Shown one piece after another: positions 38,521-47,548 of a DNA stretch of 64,000 bases. Within the stretch, counting starts at the first letter, position 1, and each line of letters begins with the position of its first letter. A model generated the notes under the pieces. The model searched no databases. It was not told the origin of the DNA and saw only the letters and a program-made list of their open reading frames with translations. Made by a program: the position numbers and the translations under genes. Origin of the DNA: Vibrio agarilyticus (GTDB lineage Bacteria > Pseudomonadota > Gammaproteobacteria > Enterobacterales > Vibrionaceae); assembly GCF_012641465.1 (NCBI RefSeq), contig NZ_JABAIK010000004.1, forward strand, positions 124,001-188,000. The letters run 5' to 3'.

Positions 38521-38923
38521 AGAACATTCCTTTGCTCAAATTAAGTATCCCATAAATCAATACCATAACTTAAGACATGCTAAACTGATGCAAACTTAGG
38601 TTTCAAAGATTACAGCGACCTTTTCTTTCAGTTATAAACCTGAGATTGCTCTAGTTTTGAGTTACCGAGGATCAGCTTCATAGTCTCTTTATCACAGCAT
38701 CTGACTCAGCTTTAACTGACAGCTGAGAGATATCGATAGTGAGTCAGTAGCAAAATCCGGTCTTTTCTGGTCCCTTTCCCTAAAAACTCTCACTCAGATA
38801 AACTATCCTGCGCGACGTCATAACCATGCCATCATACCGTCATCAAACGCTCATAAAAGCGCCGCACATTTGACATTTCCATGAACTAAACTTGTTGTAT
38901 TTTAAATCAATGAGGCGCGCGCA
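38521..38923. other. Right margin of the island and olsF upstream region
   Basis: 403 bp without a gene. It holds a weak paired-CCGGTC-like site (38757-38772, period 10) and the Pho-box-like repeats at 38816-38859. No tRNA-like third att is seen, so the exact right end of the second element is unclear. Confidence 0.5.
38816..38859 (+). promoter_or_regulatory. Pho-box-like array upstream of olsF
   Basis: Four consecutive 11-bp units, CGTCATAACCA, TGCCATCATAC, CGTCATCAAAC and GCTCATAAAAG, fit the PhoB half-site pattern (TGTCAT plus an AT-rich spacer). Two full boxes in tandem would end 64 bp before the olsF ATG. Confidence 0.65.
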
Positions 38924-40705
38924 ATGGAAGGTCACACCAAAGTAACACGACATTCAAATCAAAAGAGCCCTTTTCGTTTGCCGCGTAAAACCCCCTTTGG
39001 CCTTGGTGAACAGGTCGCAGAATGGCTCACCGGGCTATCCTACCTTGATAAACTCTACGCCCAACGCCCAAACAACAGCGATTGCCGTCAGTTTTTACGC
39101 TACACACTGGAAGCGCTCGGAATTCACTACCACATTGAGCAAGGCGAGCTGGCTGGTGTGCCTCGTGAGGGCGCTACAGTGGTCATTGCAAATCACCCAT
39201 TAGGTGGCGTCGAAGGGGTGATATTGGCCGAACTTCTTCTAATGATTCGCTCCGATGTACAAGTTCTGGCTAACCACTATCTCAAAACATTACCGGAACT
39301 CAATGAGCTATTTATTGGCGTCGATGTGTTTGAGAGCGATAAAGCTCATCATGCCAACATTAAGGCGCTGCGCTGCGCGCATGACCATCTCGCCAATGGC
39401 GGTTTATTACTGATATTTCCCGCAGGAGAGGTTTCTCACTTTAGTGACAAACGCGCGACGTTGCTTGAGGACAAACCTTGGAGCCGCTCACTGGCACGAC
39501 TGGTCCGCAAACATCAAGCTTGCTGCGTACCAGCATTCATTCGTGGTCGTAATTCGAAAAAGTTTTATCTGGCAGGCAAAGTGCACCCGATGCTTCGCAC
39601 TTTATTGCTCGGACGCGAACTGCTTAATAAGCAGAGCCAAACCATTGGCGTTGCGCTCGGGCAACCCATTCAAGCCAAAGAACTGGTGCGCCTGAATGAC
39701 GATGAAATGGTGAACTATTTGCGCCTCAACACCTATCTACTGAATCACACTAACGTTCACACCATTCGCTTTCAGCGCCCTTCGCTCGCCAAGCCCATCG
39801 CCCCGCCGCAAGCGACACTGGCTCTTATTCATGAAATTAATGCCCTCCCCGGTGACGCGCATCTGCTCAATAGCGGCGACTTTGAGGTCTATTGTACTAA
39901 AGCCTCTTTGATCCCAGCGCTACTCAAAGAGATCGGTCGTTTAAGAGAGAAAAATTTTCGCGAGGTTGGTGAAGGCACTGGCAAACCGTGTGACTTAGAC
40001 AGGTTCGATGCTCACTATCATCATCTTTTTATTTGGGATCGTAAGTTGCAACGCTTGGTCGGCGCTTACCGGCTTGGCCTAGTGGATAAATTATTATCAC
40101 ATTTGGGGGTAGATGGGCTCTATTCTCGTACCTTGTTTGAATACGACGAACGCTTCATTGCTGCCATGGGCACCTCAATTGAAATGGGGCGTTCAGTCAT
40201 TGATGCGCCATACCAAAAAAGCCTCAACGCTTTATTACTTCTGTGGAAAGGCATTGCCCATTTTGTGGCGCGTCATCCACAATACACCCACCTTTTTGGC
40301 CCGGTGAGCATCAGCAATCAATACAGTGCGACCGCGCGGCAACTACTGGCACAAACGTTGGCTCTGCACCACCCATATACCACTGCCAGTGCCTATGTTA
40401 AACCGACGCACCCACTTCCAGCGCCACCCGGTGAGTGGCACACCCACATGTTAGCTGCATTAGCAGATACTCAATTGCTGGCAAAAGTCATTGCGCGAAT
40501 TGATAAAGGCAAAGGGATCCCAGTATTGCTAAGACAATATTTAGGCCTTAATGGGAAATTAGTCTGCTTTAATGTCGATCCCGCATTTAATCACGCGCTG
40601 GATGGGTTGATTGTGGTTGACCTACGCAATGTGCCAACCAAAACTCTAGGCCGTTATATGGGCAGCGAAGAGGCTTATGTCTATCTCACCCATCATCGAA
40701 TCTAA
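38924..40705 (+). CDS. olsF: OlsF-type bifunctional ornithine-lipid synthase
   Basis: 593 residues with two acyltransferase parts. The N-terminal half is PlsC-like (ANHPLGGVEGVILAELL, the HP catalytic motif, and IFPAGEVSHF), for O-acylation. The C-terminal half is a GNAT-related OlsB-like domain (GDFEVYCTKA... LFIWDRKLQRLVGAYRLG), for N-acylation of ornithine. This domain order is that of OlsF, which makes phosphorus-free ornithine lipids. Such genes are often annotated as putative hemolysin. GAGG precedes the ATG. The upstream Pho-box-like array suggests induction when phosphate is short. It marks the backbone right of the island. Confidence 0.85.
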   Translation: MEGHTKVTRHSNQKSPFRLPRKTPFGLGEQVAEWLTGLSYLDKLYAQRPNNSDCRQFLRYTLEALGIHYHIEQGELAGVPREGATVVIANHPLGGVEGVILAELLLMIRSDVQVLANHYLKTLPELNELFIGVDVFESDKAHHANIKALRCAHDHLANGGLLLIFPAGEVSHFSDKRATLLEDKPWSRSLARLVRKHQACCVPAFIRGRNSKKFYLAGKVHPMLRTLLLGRELLNKQSQTIGVALGQPIQAKELVRLNDDEMVNYLRLNTYLLNHTNVHTIRFQRPSLAKPIAPPQATLALIHEINALPGDAHLLNSGDFEVYCTKASLIPALLKEIGRLREKNFREVGEGTGKPCDLDRFDAHYHHLFIWDRKLQRLVGAYRLGLVDKLLSHLGVDGLYSRTLFEYDERFIAAMGTSIEMGRSVIDAPYQKSLNALLLLWKGIAHFVARHPQYTHLFGPVSISNQYSATARQLLAQTLALHHPYTTASAYVKPTHPLPAPPGEWHTHMLAALADTQLLAKVIARIDKGKGIPVLLRQYLGLNGKLVCFNVDPAFNHALDGLIVVDLRNVPTKTLGRYMGSEEAYVYLTHHRI

Positions 40706-40708
40706 ACA

Positions 40709-40741
40709 AAACGGCTCACATGATTATGTGAGCCGTTTTTG
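40709..40741 (+). terminator. olsF terminator
   Basis: A perfect stem, AAACGGCTCACA with TGTGAGCCGTTT, and a T-run, 3 bp after the stop codon. Confidence 0.88.
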
Positions 40742-40745
40742 TATA

Positions 40746-40829
40746 TATACCCTTTCCACTTGAAGTTGTTTGGGTATATACCCAAGTGACCTACATGGGC
40801 CGCTATGTGATAACCTATGACAGGGTATA
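40746..40829. repeat. Two short TATACCC-ended repeats, tip to tip
   Basis: A 33-bp unit (40746-40778, TATACCCTTTCC... TTTGGGTATA) directly overlaps a 53-bp unit (40777-40829, TATACCCAAGTGAC... CAGGGTATA). Both are deletion forms of the dispersed repeat family, located between convergent genes. Confidence 0.6.
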
Positions 40830-40858
40830 CTCATGATGCGGCTTAAAAGAATCCATGG

Positions 40859-42730
40859 CTAGACAATGAATTGACTCAAAATCGCGTCTTGCTTACGCAC
40901 ATTGCCCATCTGTGTGTTCATCAACTCGCGCTCTTGCTCTGTGGCTTGTGACACGTCGGTTGCCAACTCTTTGATCTTTACTGTATTGCTATTAATTTCT
41001 TCCGCAACCAAGCTTTGTTGCTCTGCAGCAGCTGCAATTTGCACGTTCATATCGCTGATTTGGGTAATGGCTTGTTGAATTCGCTCGAGCGATGCGGTTG
41101 CGCTTTGCGCCTTTGCGACCACATCTTCAACGCGTTGATGGCTCTGGCGCATGGCATCAGAAACCGAGCCCGCACCCGCTTGCAGTTTATCAATCATGCC
41201 ACGAATTTCCGTTGTTGATTGCTGCGTGCGCTGCGCCAGTGTGCGCACTTCATCGGCCACCACCGCAAAGCCTCGACCCGACTCACCAGCGCGCGCCGCT
41301 TCAATTGCTGCGTTAAGTGCCAGTAAGTTAGTTTGATCGGCAATACCGTTAATCACTTGCAAAATGGTCTCGATATTACCTGTTGCTGATTCCAACCCTT
41401 GCACTTCTTCAACTGCCACTTCAATACGTTGTGACAGCCCGTTAATCGCCTCAGTGGTATCATCAAAGATCATCGCGGCCTCACGTGTAACCTCGTCGAC
41501 ATCCTGCGCCACGCCAGCGGCGTTTTGAGCATTATTCGCCACATCACCCGCACTCACTGACATTTCATTCATCGCGGTGGCTAACAATTCAAGCTCTTGC
41601 ATTTGGCGCTGCATTGCAACTGCTGTTTTGTCTGCGCTGATGGCGTTTTGTTCGGTTTGTTTTAAAATCTCGCCCCCTAGTGCTTTAGTGTCGGTGACTC
41701 GCTGCTGTAAGGTGTGCGCAAATTGGTTAAACCCACTCGCCAATTGAGCAAATTCTTCATCCGTTTGAGTGCTAAGACGCTTGGTTAAATCACCCTCTCC
41801 TGTCGCCACTTCTTTAATCGCCCCATTTAATGACTCAAGTGGTTTAAGCAGATGGCGCAATAAAAATCCAAGCAATATCGTACTGATGATGACAGCAACC
41901 ACTAAAGACCAAATGGCACTTTGGCGCATTTTACTCTGTGCTGCGAACGCTTTTTCCTCATCGACAATCGCACCAACGTACCAATCCTCTTCGGCTAAAC
42001 GCGAAAAATAGACCAGTTGCGCCTTGCCATTATGCTCAATACGTTGAATGCTTTCTTTTAAACTCAGTCCAGGCAGCACGTTATTCAGAGACTCTCCATT
42101 AAGAGCCCTGTCCGGATGAGCGATAACTTGACCTTCAGCGGTGGAAATAAACAAATAACCAGCATCCAGCAACTGAATGTCATTCACCAGCCCGCTCAAG
42201 ATCGCTAGATTGAAATCGAAGGTCATTCCCGCAACAAAGCGGCCACCGTTTTGCACAGCTGTCGCAATAGAGACAACGATATCTTTGGAAACGACGTCCA
42301 GATAAGGTTGGGTAAATACCAATCCACGCTCACGCTTGGCATCTTGATACCAAGGTCGCATGCGCGGGTCAAAATCGCTCCCCGCCTCCCAACTGTCTAA
42401 GTTTTCAATAAATTGACCATCATTTTCATAACCAAAACCCACTACGGCAAAATTGGCTTTCAGCTCGGGCCGTTCAAGAACTTGACGAACGAAATCACTA
42501 TTATCTGACGATTGCTCAATCACCTGAGTCGTCATTTGCGCTAGCATTTTTTTGCCATTGACAGCCGCTGTAACGGAATCTTTTACGCCGTGCACCAACT
42601 CGGTAACACTGGAATGAACCAAACGCTCAACTTCTTGGCTCACTATTTTGTTTTGCTGATAAGTCAACATACAAACAGTGGCAAATAATAGCGCCGATGA
42701 GGCAGCAACCACTTTGTGACTAAATTTCAT
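40859..42730 (-). CDS. Methyl-accepting chemotaxis protein with dCache sensor
   Basis: 623 residues. A membrane helix (about 8-24), a large periplasmic dCache_1 domain (about 30-270), a second membrane helix, HAMP, then the signalling coiled coil with [19 protein letters not shown]. The distal-pocket signature FDPRMRPWY... YLD... D resembles the amino-acid-binding dCache motif known from PctA-type receptors, except that the first Tyr is Phe. An amino-acid or amine ligand is therefore possible but not certain. It stands alone, with its own AT-rich upstream region. Confidence 0.92.
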   Translation of the reverse strand: MKFSHKVVAASSALLFATVCMLTYQQNKIVSQEVERLVHSSVTELVHGVKDSVTAAVNGKKMLAQMTTQVIEQSSDNSDFVRQVLERPELKANFAVVGFGYENDGQFIENLDSWEAGSDFDPRMRPWYQDAKRERGLVFTQPYLDVVSKDIVVSIATAVQNGGRFVAGMTFDFNLAILSGLVNDIQLLDAGYLFISTAEGQVIAHPDRALNGESLNNVLPGLSLKESIQRIEHNGKAQLVYFSRLAEEDWYVGAIVDEEKAFAAQSKMRQSAIWSLVVAVIISTILLGFLLRHLLKPLESLNGAIKEVATGEGDLTKRLSTQTDEEFAQLASGFNQFAHTLQQRVTDTKALGGEILKQTEQNAISADKTAVAMQRQMQELELLATAMNEMSVSAGDVANNAQNAAGVAQDVDEVTREAAMIFDDTTEAINGLSQRIEVAVEEVQGLESATGNIETILQVINGIADQTNLLALNAAIEAARAGESGRGFAVVADEVRTLAQRTQQSTTEIRGMIDKLQAGAGSVSDAMRQSHQRVEDVVAKAQSATASLERIQQAITQISDMNVQIAAAAEQQSLVAEEINSNTVKIKELATDVSQATEQERELMNTQMGNVRKQDAILSQFIV

Positions 42731-42937
42731 GGTATTTCCCTTGGAATAAACTGATGATTTTGTTTTTTTTATTTTTTTGTTAGTTTCGTTACAACACTTA
42801 ATGAGTAAGCGCTGTGATTTAATAAACTAAGGATGATTATTAAACAATATACAAATTTGATTCATTAATATATATCAACTATTAGTGACATAATTGTTAT
42901 CAATGACAAGCTGGATGTATATAGCCATCTATAGCCA

Positions 42938-43453
42938 TTACGTGTATCGCCCATTACCGTTAAGCCATTCATGAATCACATCTTCACGCGCCACAATATC
43001 CTCTTGCCACGTCGCTAACTCGGCGGCGAACGTGGCAGAGCTCATGCCTTGAAGCCTAACCGTCCCCGCATCACTGATTGCCGTCAGCCGATAGGTCAAT
43101 TGCACCAAGGAGGTTTCTTGGGATAATTCGGTTTTCTCTTCTTGTTCACTAATGCAGACGGTAACAGTGCCAACGCTGATCCCTGACTCCATGCGGGTAT
43201 AAACAATTCGGCCAAGAGCTTCATCGTACTGCTCCACCTGATACAAAGTACCATCAGCGTTAGCAAACAGATCCCCAACCTGGTAACCATCCCCCAGCAG
43301 CAATGTCGCCACCCAGTTCGGCCGCCAATAGACCTCACCTTCTGCACTAAATAAACGCGTGGCAACGGCTTTGGTATAAGGTACGGCAATGCTCTCACTC
43401 AATTCAATATGCGCTTTAGTATCAATCACTAACTCGTTATCTTGGTAATCCAT
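42938..43453 (-). CDS. SRPBCC-like hypothetical protein
   Basis: 171-residue soluble protein without signal peptide. The predicted alternating strands and long C-terminal helix (SSATFAAELATWQEDIVAR), and the placement of Trp residues, suggest the SRPBCC/START ligand-binding fold. I do not recognise a specific family, and a function is not assigned. It is leftward, with an AT-rich gap of 207 bp before the dCache receptor gene. Confidence 0.6.
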   Translation of the reverse strand: MDYQDNELVIDTKAHIELSESIAVPYTKAVATRLFSAEGEVYWRPNWVATLLLGDGYQVGDLFANADGTLYQVEQYDEALGRIVYTRMESGISVGTVTVCISEQEEKTELSQETSLVQLTYRLTAISDAGTVRLQGMSSATFAAELATWQEDIVAREDVIHEWLNGNGRYT

Positions 43454-43555
43454 AAGCCCTCTTTATTGCTCGCTGAAACATCGTTAAAGGTTCAAAAAGT
43501 ATAGTCTTCATCGAAAGCGTGGGTGTAATAAGAGAAGGGGTTAATTTATGTCATT

Positions 43556-43708
43556 TATACCCGTTCCACTTGAAGCTGCAGGGCTTTTGTTTAAAAAATT
43601 AAGGGGCTGGCTCTCACAAAGCTCATCACATAGTTTGTCTATGTTCACGAAGTGCGCAGAAGCTTTGTTCGTTTGCCGCCTACCTGCAACTCCAAGTTGT
43701 TTGGGTAT
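43556..43708. repeat. ERIC-like element, 153 bp variant
   Basis: It starts TATACCCGTTCCACTTGAAG and ends CCAAGTTGTTTGGGTAT, with an imperfect palindromic centre. The middle (CATCACATAGTTTGTCTATG) corresponds in inverted orientation to the CATAGATAAACTATGTGATG part of the 21616-21742 copy. Its end is 2 bp from the tetR stop codon. Confidence 0.7.
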
Positions 43709-43710
43709 TA

Positions 43711-44289
43711 TTAGGAATGCGTTGCGGTTGGATACGATAGCAATCCATGACAAATGAGCGCCAGTGGACCAGTTAGCATGTCATCCGTTAGCAAGCTTGA
43801 ATCGTGAGAGCAACTGACCGAAAGCGCAAAACCATGAAGGTAATCGACCAGTAAATGCAAACCTGTGCGCGCCACAGCCGTTGGCAACCCAAGTGGCGCA
43901 ATAATTGTCTGATAACGAGCGGTAAACACCGACGCTGGCCCGTTTGATGACATGCTCAACATAGTCTGAAGTAACCCATTATAGTCTCGCAACAATGTGA
44001 CGTAACTGAGACTCAAACGCCTCAATTCTTGCTGCCAATCTTCACTCAGTTTGGGCTGGTAAATCTCATCCACTAGTGCCACCGTCAACGCTTCTAACAA
44101 TGCGTTTTTGTTGTTGAAATAGTGGTATATCGCCATCGGATCGACATCAAATTGACGCGCAAGCTCACGCAAGCTTGGTACTTTACCATCATGTTTCATC
44201 AACGCTTTTGCAACGGCTAAAATTCGCGCTTCACTTAATTGCGCGCGCGCCTTTTGAGGGCGACCGCGCGTCTTCTCATTGACAGCCAT
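43711..44289 (-). CDS. TetR-family transcriptional repressor
   Basis: 192 residues. An N-terminal TetR helix-turn-helix (LRELARQFDVDPMAIYHYF) and a C-terminal ligand/dimer domain. It is divergent from the reductase gene at 44384. The 21-bp perfect palindrome between the two genes is its likely operator, so it probably represses both itself and the reductase. Confidence 0.88.
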   Translation of the reverse strand: MAVNEKTRGRPQKARAQLSEARILAVAKALMKHDGKVPSLRELARQFDVDPMAIYHYFNNKNALLEALTVALVDEIYQPKLSEDWQQELRRLSLSYVTLLRDYNGLLQTMLSMSSNGPASVFTARYQTIIAPLGLPTAVARTGLHLLVDYLHGFALSVSCSHDSSLLTDDMLTGPLALICHGLLSYPTATHS

Positions 44290-44309
44290 TGATGCTTCTC
44301 GCTACACTT

Positions 44310-44330
44310 TTATTCTACACTGTAGAATAA
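44310..44330. promoter_or_regulatory. Perfect palindromic operator, likely for the TetR protein
   Basis: Half-sites TTATTCTACA and TGTAGAATAA around a single central C. It lies 20 bp upstream of the tetR start and 53 bp upstream of the reductase start. Sequence symmetry and position are typical of TetR operators. Confidence 0.75.
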
Positions 44331-44383
44331 ATAATAATGCACCCTTTAGCGCCGTGAAATTCTTTGCCAAAAGCGAGATCTTT

Positions 44384-44923
44384 ATGACGAATATTGTTTT
44401 TATCGCCACCAGCCTTGATGGCTATATTGCCGACAAAAATGGCAGCCTCGAATGGCTACACTCGGTCCCGAATCCTGATAACATCGACACCGGATTTTTC
44501 GCCTTAATGGAGCGGGTTGATGCTCTCATTATGGGTCGCAACACACTTGAGGTTGTGCTGAGTTTTGGTTGTGATTGGCCGTATTCAAAGCCTGTTTTTG
44601 TTCTGAGTAACACATTAACTACAGTGCCTGAGGAGCTTGAAGATAAGGTCTTTTTAGTCAACGGCGCATTGCCTGATGTGCTAGCCGATCTCAATGCCAA
44701 GGGGTTCCACCAATTTTATATTGATGGCGGCATTACGATTCAGAACTTTCTCAAACTCGATCTCATTGATGAAATGGTGATCACTCAATTCCCGATTTTA
44801 CTCGGCGGCGGCGCTTCGTTGTCTGGCGAGCTCGATGCGCCGCTTTATTTTGAGGTGGCTAAGAGTGACGTGGTGCTTGGCAACCTCGTTCAAACGCATT
44901 ATCAGCGCATACGCTCACTGTAA
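44384..44923 (+). CDS. RibD C-terminal/dihydrofolate-reductase-like protein
   Basis: 179 residues of the YyaP/RibD-C family, with the signature MTNIVFIATSLDGYIADKNG and ALIMGRNTLE, then FYIDGGITIQNFLKL. Members have the DHFR fold, but most are not the folate-pathway enzyme; the substrate is unknown. The ATG at 44384 is preferred because longer readings add residues without similarity and cross the operator. Its 3' end converges with glmS copy 1 with only 4 bp between stop codons. Confidence 0.85.
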   Translation: MTNIVFIATSLDGYIADKNGSLEWLHSVPNPDNIDTGFFALMERVDALIMGRNTLEVVLSFGCDWPYSKPVFVLSNTLTTVPEELEDKVFLVNGALPDVLADLNAKGFHQFYIDGGITIQNFLKLDLIDEMVITQFPILLGGGASLSGELDAPLYFEVAKSDVVLGNLVQTHYQRIRSL

Positions 44924-44927
44924 CGCC

Positions 44928-46760
44928 TCATTCCACTGTAACGCTTTTGGCCAGATTGCGTGGCTGATCGACATCCGTGCCTTTGATCACCGCCACATAG
45001 TACGATAGCAGTTGCAGTGGAATCGTATAAACAATCGGAGCAATCAACGCATCACAATGAGGAACATCAAGCACTCGCATGGTAGCGTCACTGGCAAACG
45101 CGGCTTGTGAGTCGGCAAAGACATACATCAATCCACCACGGGCGCGCACTTCTTCGACATTCGATTTGAGCTTTTCCAATAATTCGTTGTTTGGCGCAAC
45201 AACAATCACTGGCATGTGTGCATCAATCAGGGCTAATGGCCCATGCTTCAGTTCGCCTGCGGCGTATGCTTCGGCGTGAATATAAGAGATTTCCTTTAGC
45301 TTAAGCGCGCCTTCCATAGCAATTGCCGATTGCTCTCCGCGTCCTAAAAACAGCGCATGATGTCTGTCGGCAAACTCCTCTGCCAAGGTTTCAATGTCCA
45401 CCGCCATTGAGAGCGTTTGTTCCAGCTTATTTGGCAATTGATGCAGCGCATCCACCATCGCGGCTTCTTGCTCGGTGGTCATTCCGTTATAACGACCAAT
45501 CAATCCCGTTAGTAACATTAAGCCACAGAGCTGCACCGTAAACGCCTTCGTCGACGCAACGCCAATTTCCGCGCCAGCTCGCATCATATACGCCATATCA
45601 GACTCGCGAACCAACGACGAACCGGAAACATTACAGAGCGTTAGTGTGGTTTTATAACCCATCTCCTTAGCAAGCCGTAGTGCGGCTAGAGTATCGGCGG
45701 TTTCTCCAGACTGGGAGATAGTAACAAACAGCGAGTTGGGATGAACATAAGACTTGCGATAACGGAACTCAGAAGCGATTTCCACATTACACGACACGCC
45801 CGCCCACTGCTCCAGCCAGTATCGCGCAACCAATCCGGCGTGGTAACTGGTGCCGCACGCGATGATCTGTACGTGTTCAATTTGGCTTAAAAATTCCGCC
45901 GCTTGCGGCCCAAATGCCGTCACTTCAATGCGCTCTTGGCTGATGCGCCCTTCAAGGGTGCGCTGAATGGCCGCTGGCTGCTCATGAATTTCTTTAAGCA
46001 TATAGTGCCGATACTCGCCTTTATCGCCAGCATCAAAGCTCATTTCAGCGTCGTGAATCTCGCGCGATACAGCCGCACCCGTTTTATCGTAAATTTGCAC
46101 CGAAAAGCGCGTAACCTCGGCAATATCCCCTTCCTCTAGAAAGGCGAAACGTCGTGTCACAGGCAGCAATGCAAGCTGATCTGAGGCAACAAAATGCTCA
46201 CCTAAACCATAGCCAATCACCAAAGGGCTACCCGAGCGCGCAACCACAAGACGTTCGGGCTCGCGTTTGTCTAAAATAACCGTGCCATAAGCCCCTTCCA
46301 ATTGCGCGACTGTTCGCTGCACCGCTTCCAGTAACGAGTCGGAACTTTCACGCTCAAATGCCACCAAATGCGCTATCACTTCGGTATCGGTTTCGGATGT
46401 GAAAAGGTAACCTCGCTCACGCAGCGATTCTCGTAATATCTGATAGTTTTCAATAATACCGTTATGCACCACGTAAATATGACCACTCGATGCATGAGGG
46501 TGCGCGTTGGCTTCACTCGGCTCGCCATGGGTCGCCCAGCGAGTATGCGCGATCCCGGTTCCACCTGGCAGCAATTGATTTTTCATCACATCGGCCAGTG
46601 CCTGAACTTTTCCCACTTGCCTTAGACGAACCAACTGCTGATCGCCATCAACCACTGCAATACCCGCAGAGTCATAGCCGCGATATTCCAAGCGACGTAA
46701 TCCTTCTAACAAAATATCGGCGACATCACGCTGCGCCACAGCGCCTACTATTCCGCACAT
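44928..46760 (-). CDS. glmS: Glucosamine-6-phosphate synthase, copy 1
   Basis: Makes glucosamine-6-phosphate from fructose-6-phosphate and glutamine, the first committed step to UDP-GlcNAc. The N-terminal Ntn amidotransferase has catalytic Cys at position 2 ([12 protein letters not shown]) and the glutamine loop [10 protein letters not shown]. Two SIS domains follow ([14 protein letters not shown]) and the C-terminus is [12 protein letters not shown]. 610 residues, complete. It is clearly diverged from the second copy at 51976-53808 (I judge roughly 70% identity by eye). It has no DeoR neighbour; a pilin gene is divergent upstream. Confidence 0.95.
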   Translation of the reverse strand: MCGIVGAVAQRDVADILLEGLRRLEYRGYDSAGIAVVDGDQQLVRLRQVGKVQALADVMKNQLLPGGTGIAHTRWATHGEPSEANAHPHASSGHIYVVHNGIIENYQILRESLRERGYLFTSETDTEVIAHLVAFERESSDSLLEAVQRTVAQLEGAYGTVILDKREPERLVVARSGSPLVIGYGLGEHFVASDQLALLPVTRRFAFLEEGDIAEVTRFSVQIYDKTGAAVSREIHDAEMSFDAGDKGEYRHYMLKEIHEQPAAIQRTLEGRISQERIEVTAFGPQAAEFLSQIEHVQIIACGTSYHAGLVARYWLEQWAGVSCNVEIASEFRYRKSYVHPNSLFVTISQSGETADTLAALRLAKEMGYKTTLTLCNVSGSSLVRESDMAYMMRAGAEIGVASTKAFTVQLCGLMLLTGLIGRYNGMTTEQEAAMVDALHQLPNKLEQTLSMAVDIETLAEEFADRHHALFLGRGEQSAIAMEGALKLKEISYIHAEAYAAGELKHGPLALIDAHMPVIVVAPNNELLEKLKSNVEEVRARGGLMYVFADSQAAFASDATMRVLDVPHCDALIAPIVYTIPLQLLSYYVAVIKGTDVDQPRNLAKSVTVE

Positions 46761-46978
46761 CGAATTTCCCCTAAATCGATTCTTTATTATTTAACCATAG
46801 ATGACTTTACTCATTTTTTTGAAATTCTCGACGACCTGCGCCAAAGGCACCAGATCACTTAACTCAATGCTTTTACTTAATTAATTAGTGTATATCCAAG
46901 TAACATCAAGGTAATGGCGTGCGAAATGCTCGATAATAAAGAGTCGAAATAAACTGAAATGATGCAATAGATCAATCA

Positions 46979-47503
46979 ATGAAAAAAAATGGCTTTACCC
47001 TTATCGAAATGGTGGTGGTAATTGTGATTTTGGGCATTCTTGCTTTCACCGCCGCACCACGATTTTTGGCAATGCAGACCGATGCGAAAAACGCCGCGCT
47101 TGAAAAGTTAAAAGGGGCCGTGGAGTCAGGCTTGGCTTTAGGCTATCAAAAACTCGCCATTCACGGATTAGAGGATGAAAACTATCTATACAGTAAAGAA
47201 GATGAAATCCCTATCGAGGGCTGCGGCGAACGCTGTATTTTTCGCCATGGTTACCCTGAAGCCGATTATTACACCTTGAGTATTTTAGTTGAGGGGATCA
47301 ATCAGGATCATCAAAATGTGAAAGACTGGGGAGTAATTAGAGAAGATGATGAGAGTTACACTATATATATCACTTCAACCAAGAACCTTAGTTATAATGA
47401 CCTAGGTGAGCCAAGCCTTATCAATCAAAATTGTTATCTTCAATATACCGATGCAACACTTACTCAAGATCGCTATCAGTTGAAGCTCATTCCCTGCGAA
47501 TAA
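46979..47503 (+). CDS. Orphan type IV pilin-like protein
   Basis: 174 residues. The N-terminus MKKNG-FTLIEMVVVIVILGI is a class III prepilin signal with the cleavage site after Gly5 and Glu at mature position 5. The rest is a globular pilin head with two Cys near the middle (GCGERC) and two near the C-terminus (NQNCYLQY, LIPCE), resembling MSHA-type minor pilins. No other pilus genes are nearby, so it would need an assembly machine encoded elsewhere. The ribosome-binding site is weak. Confidence 0.85.
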   Translation: MKKNGFTLIEMVVVIVILGILAFTAAPRFLAMQTDAKNAALEKLKGAVESGLALGYQKLAIHGLEDENYLYSKEDEIPIEGCGERCIFRHGYPEADYYTLSILVEGINQDHQNVKDWGVIREDDESYTIYITSTKNLSYNDLGEPSLINQNCYLQYTDATLTQDRYQLKLIPCE

Positions 47504-47545
47504 AAGACACCCACGATACATTGTCTGCATCGTGGGTGTCTTACG
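47504..47545. terminator. Terminator between pilin and PstS-like genes
   Basis: A perfect 12-bp stem, GACACCCACGAT with ATCGTGGGTGTC. It has TTTTA on the minus-strand side, so it mainly terminates the leftward PstS-like gene; it can also serve the pilin gene. Confidence 0.75.
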
Positions 47546-47548
47546 CAT

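Noticed and set aside
34229-38923. Search for an integrase, transposase or group II intron in the island
   Set aside because: No Tyr- or Ser-recombinase motifs, no DDE transposase and no reverse transcriptase are seen in any frame; the modules lack a recognisable domain V of a group II intron.
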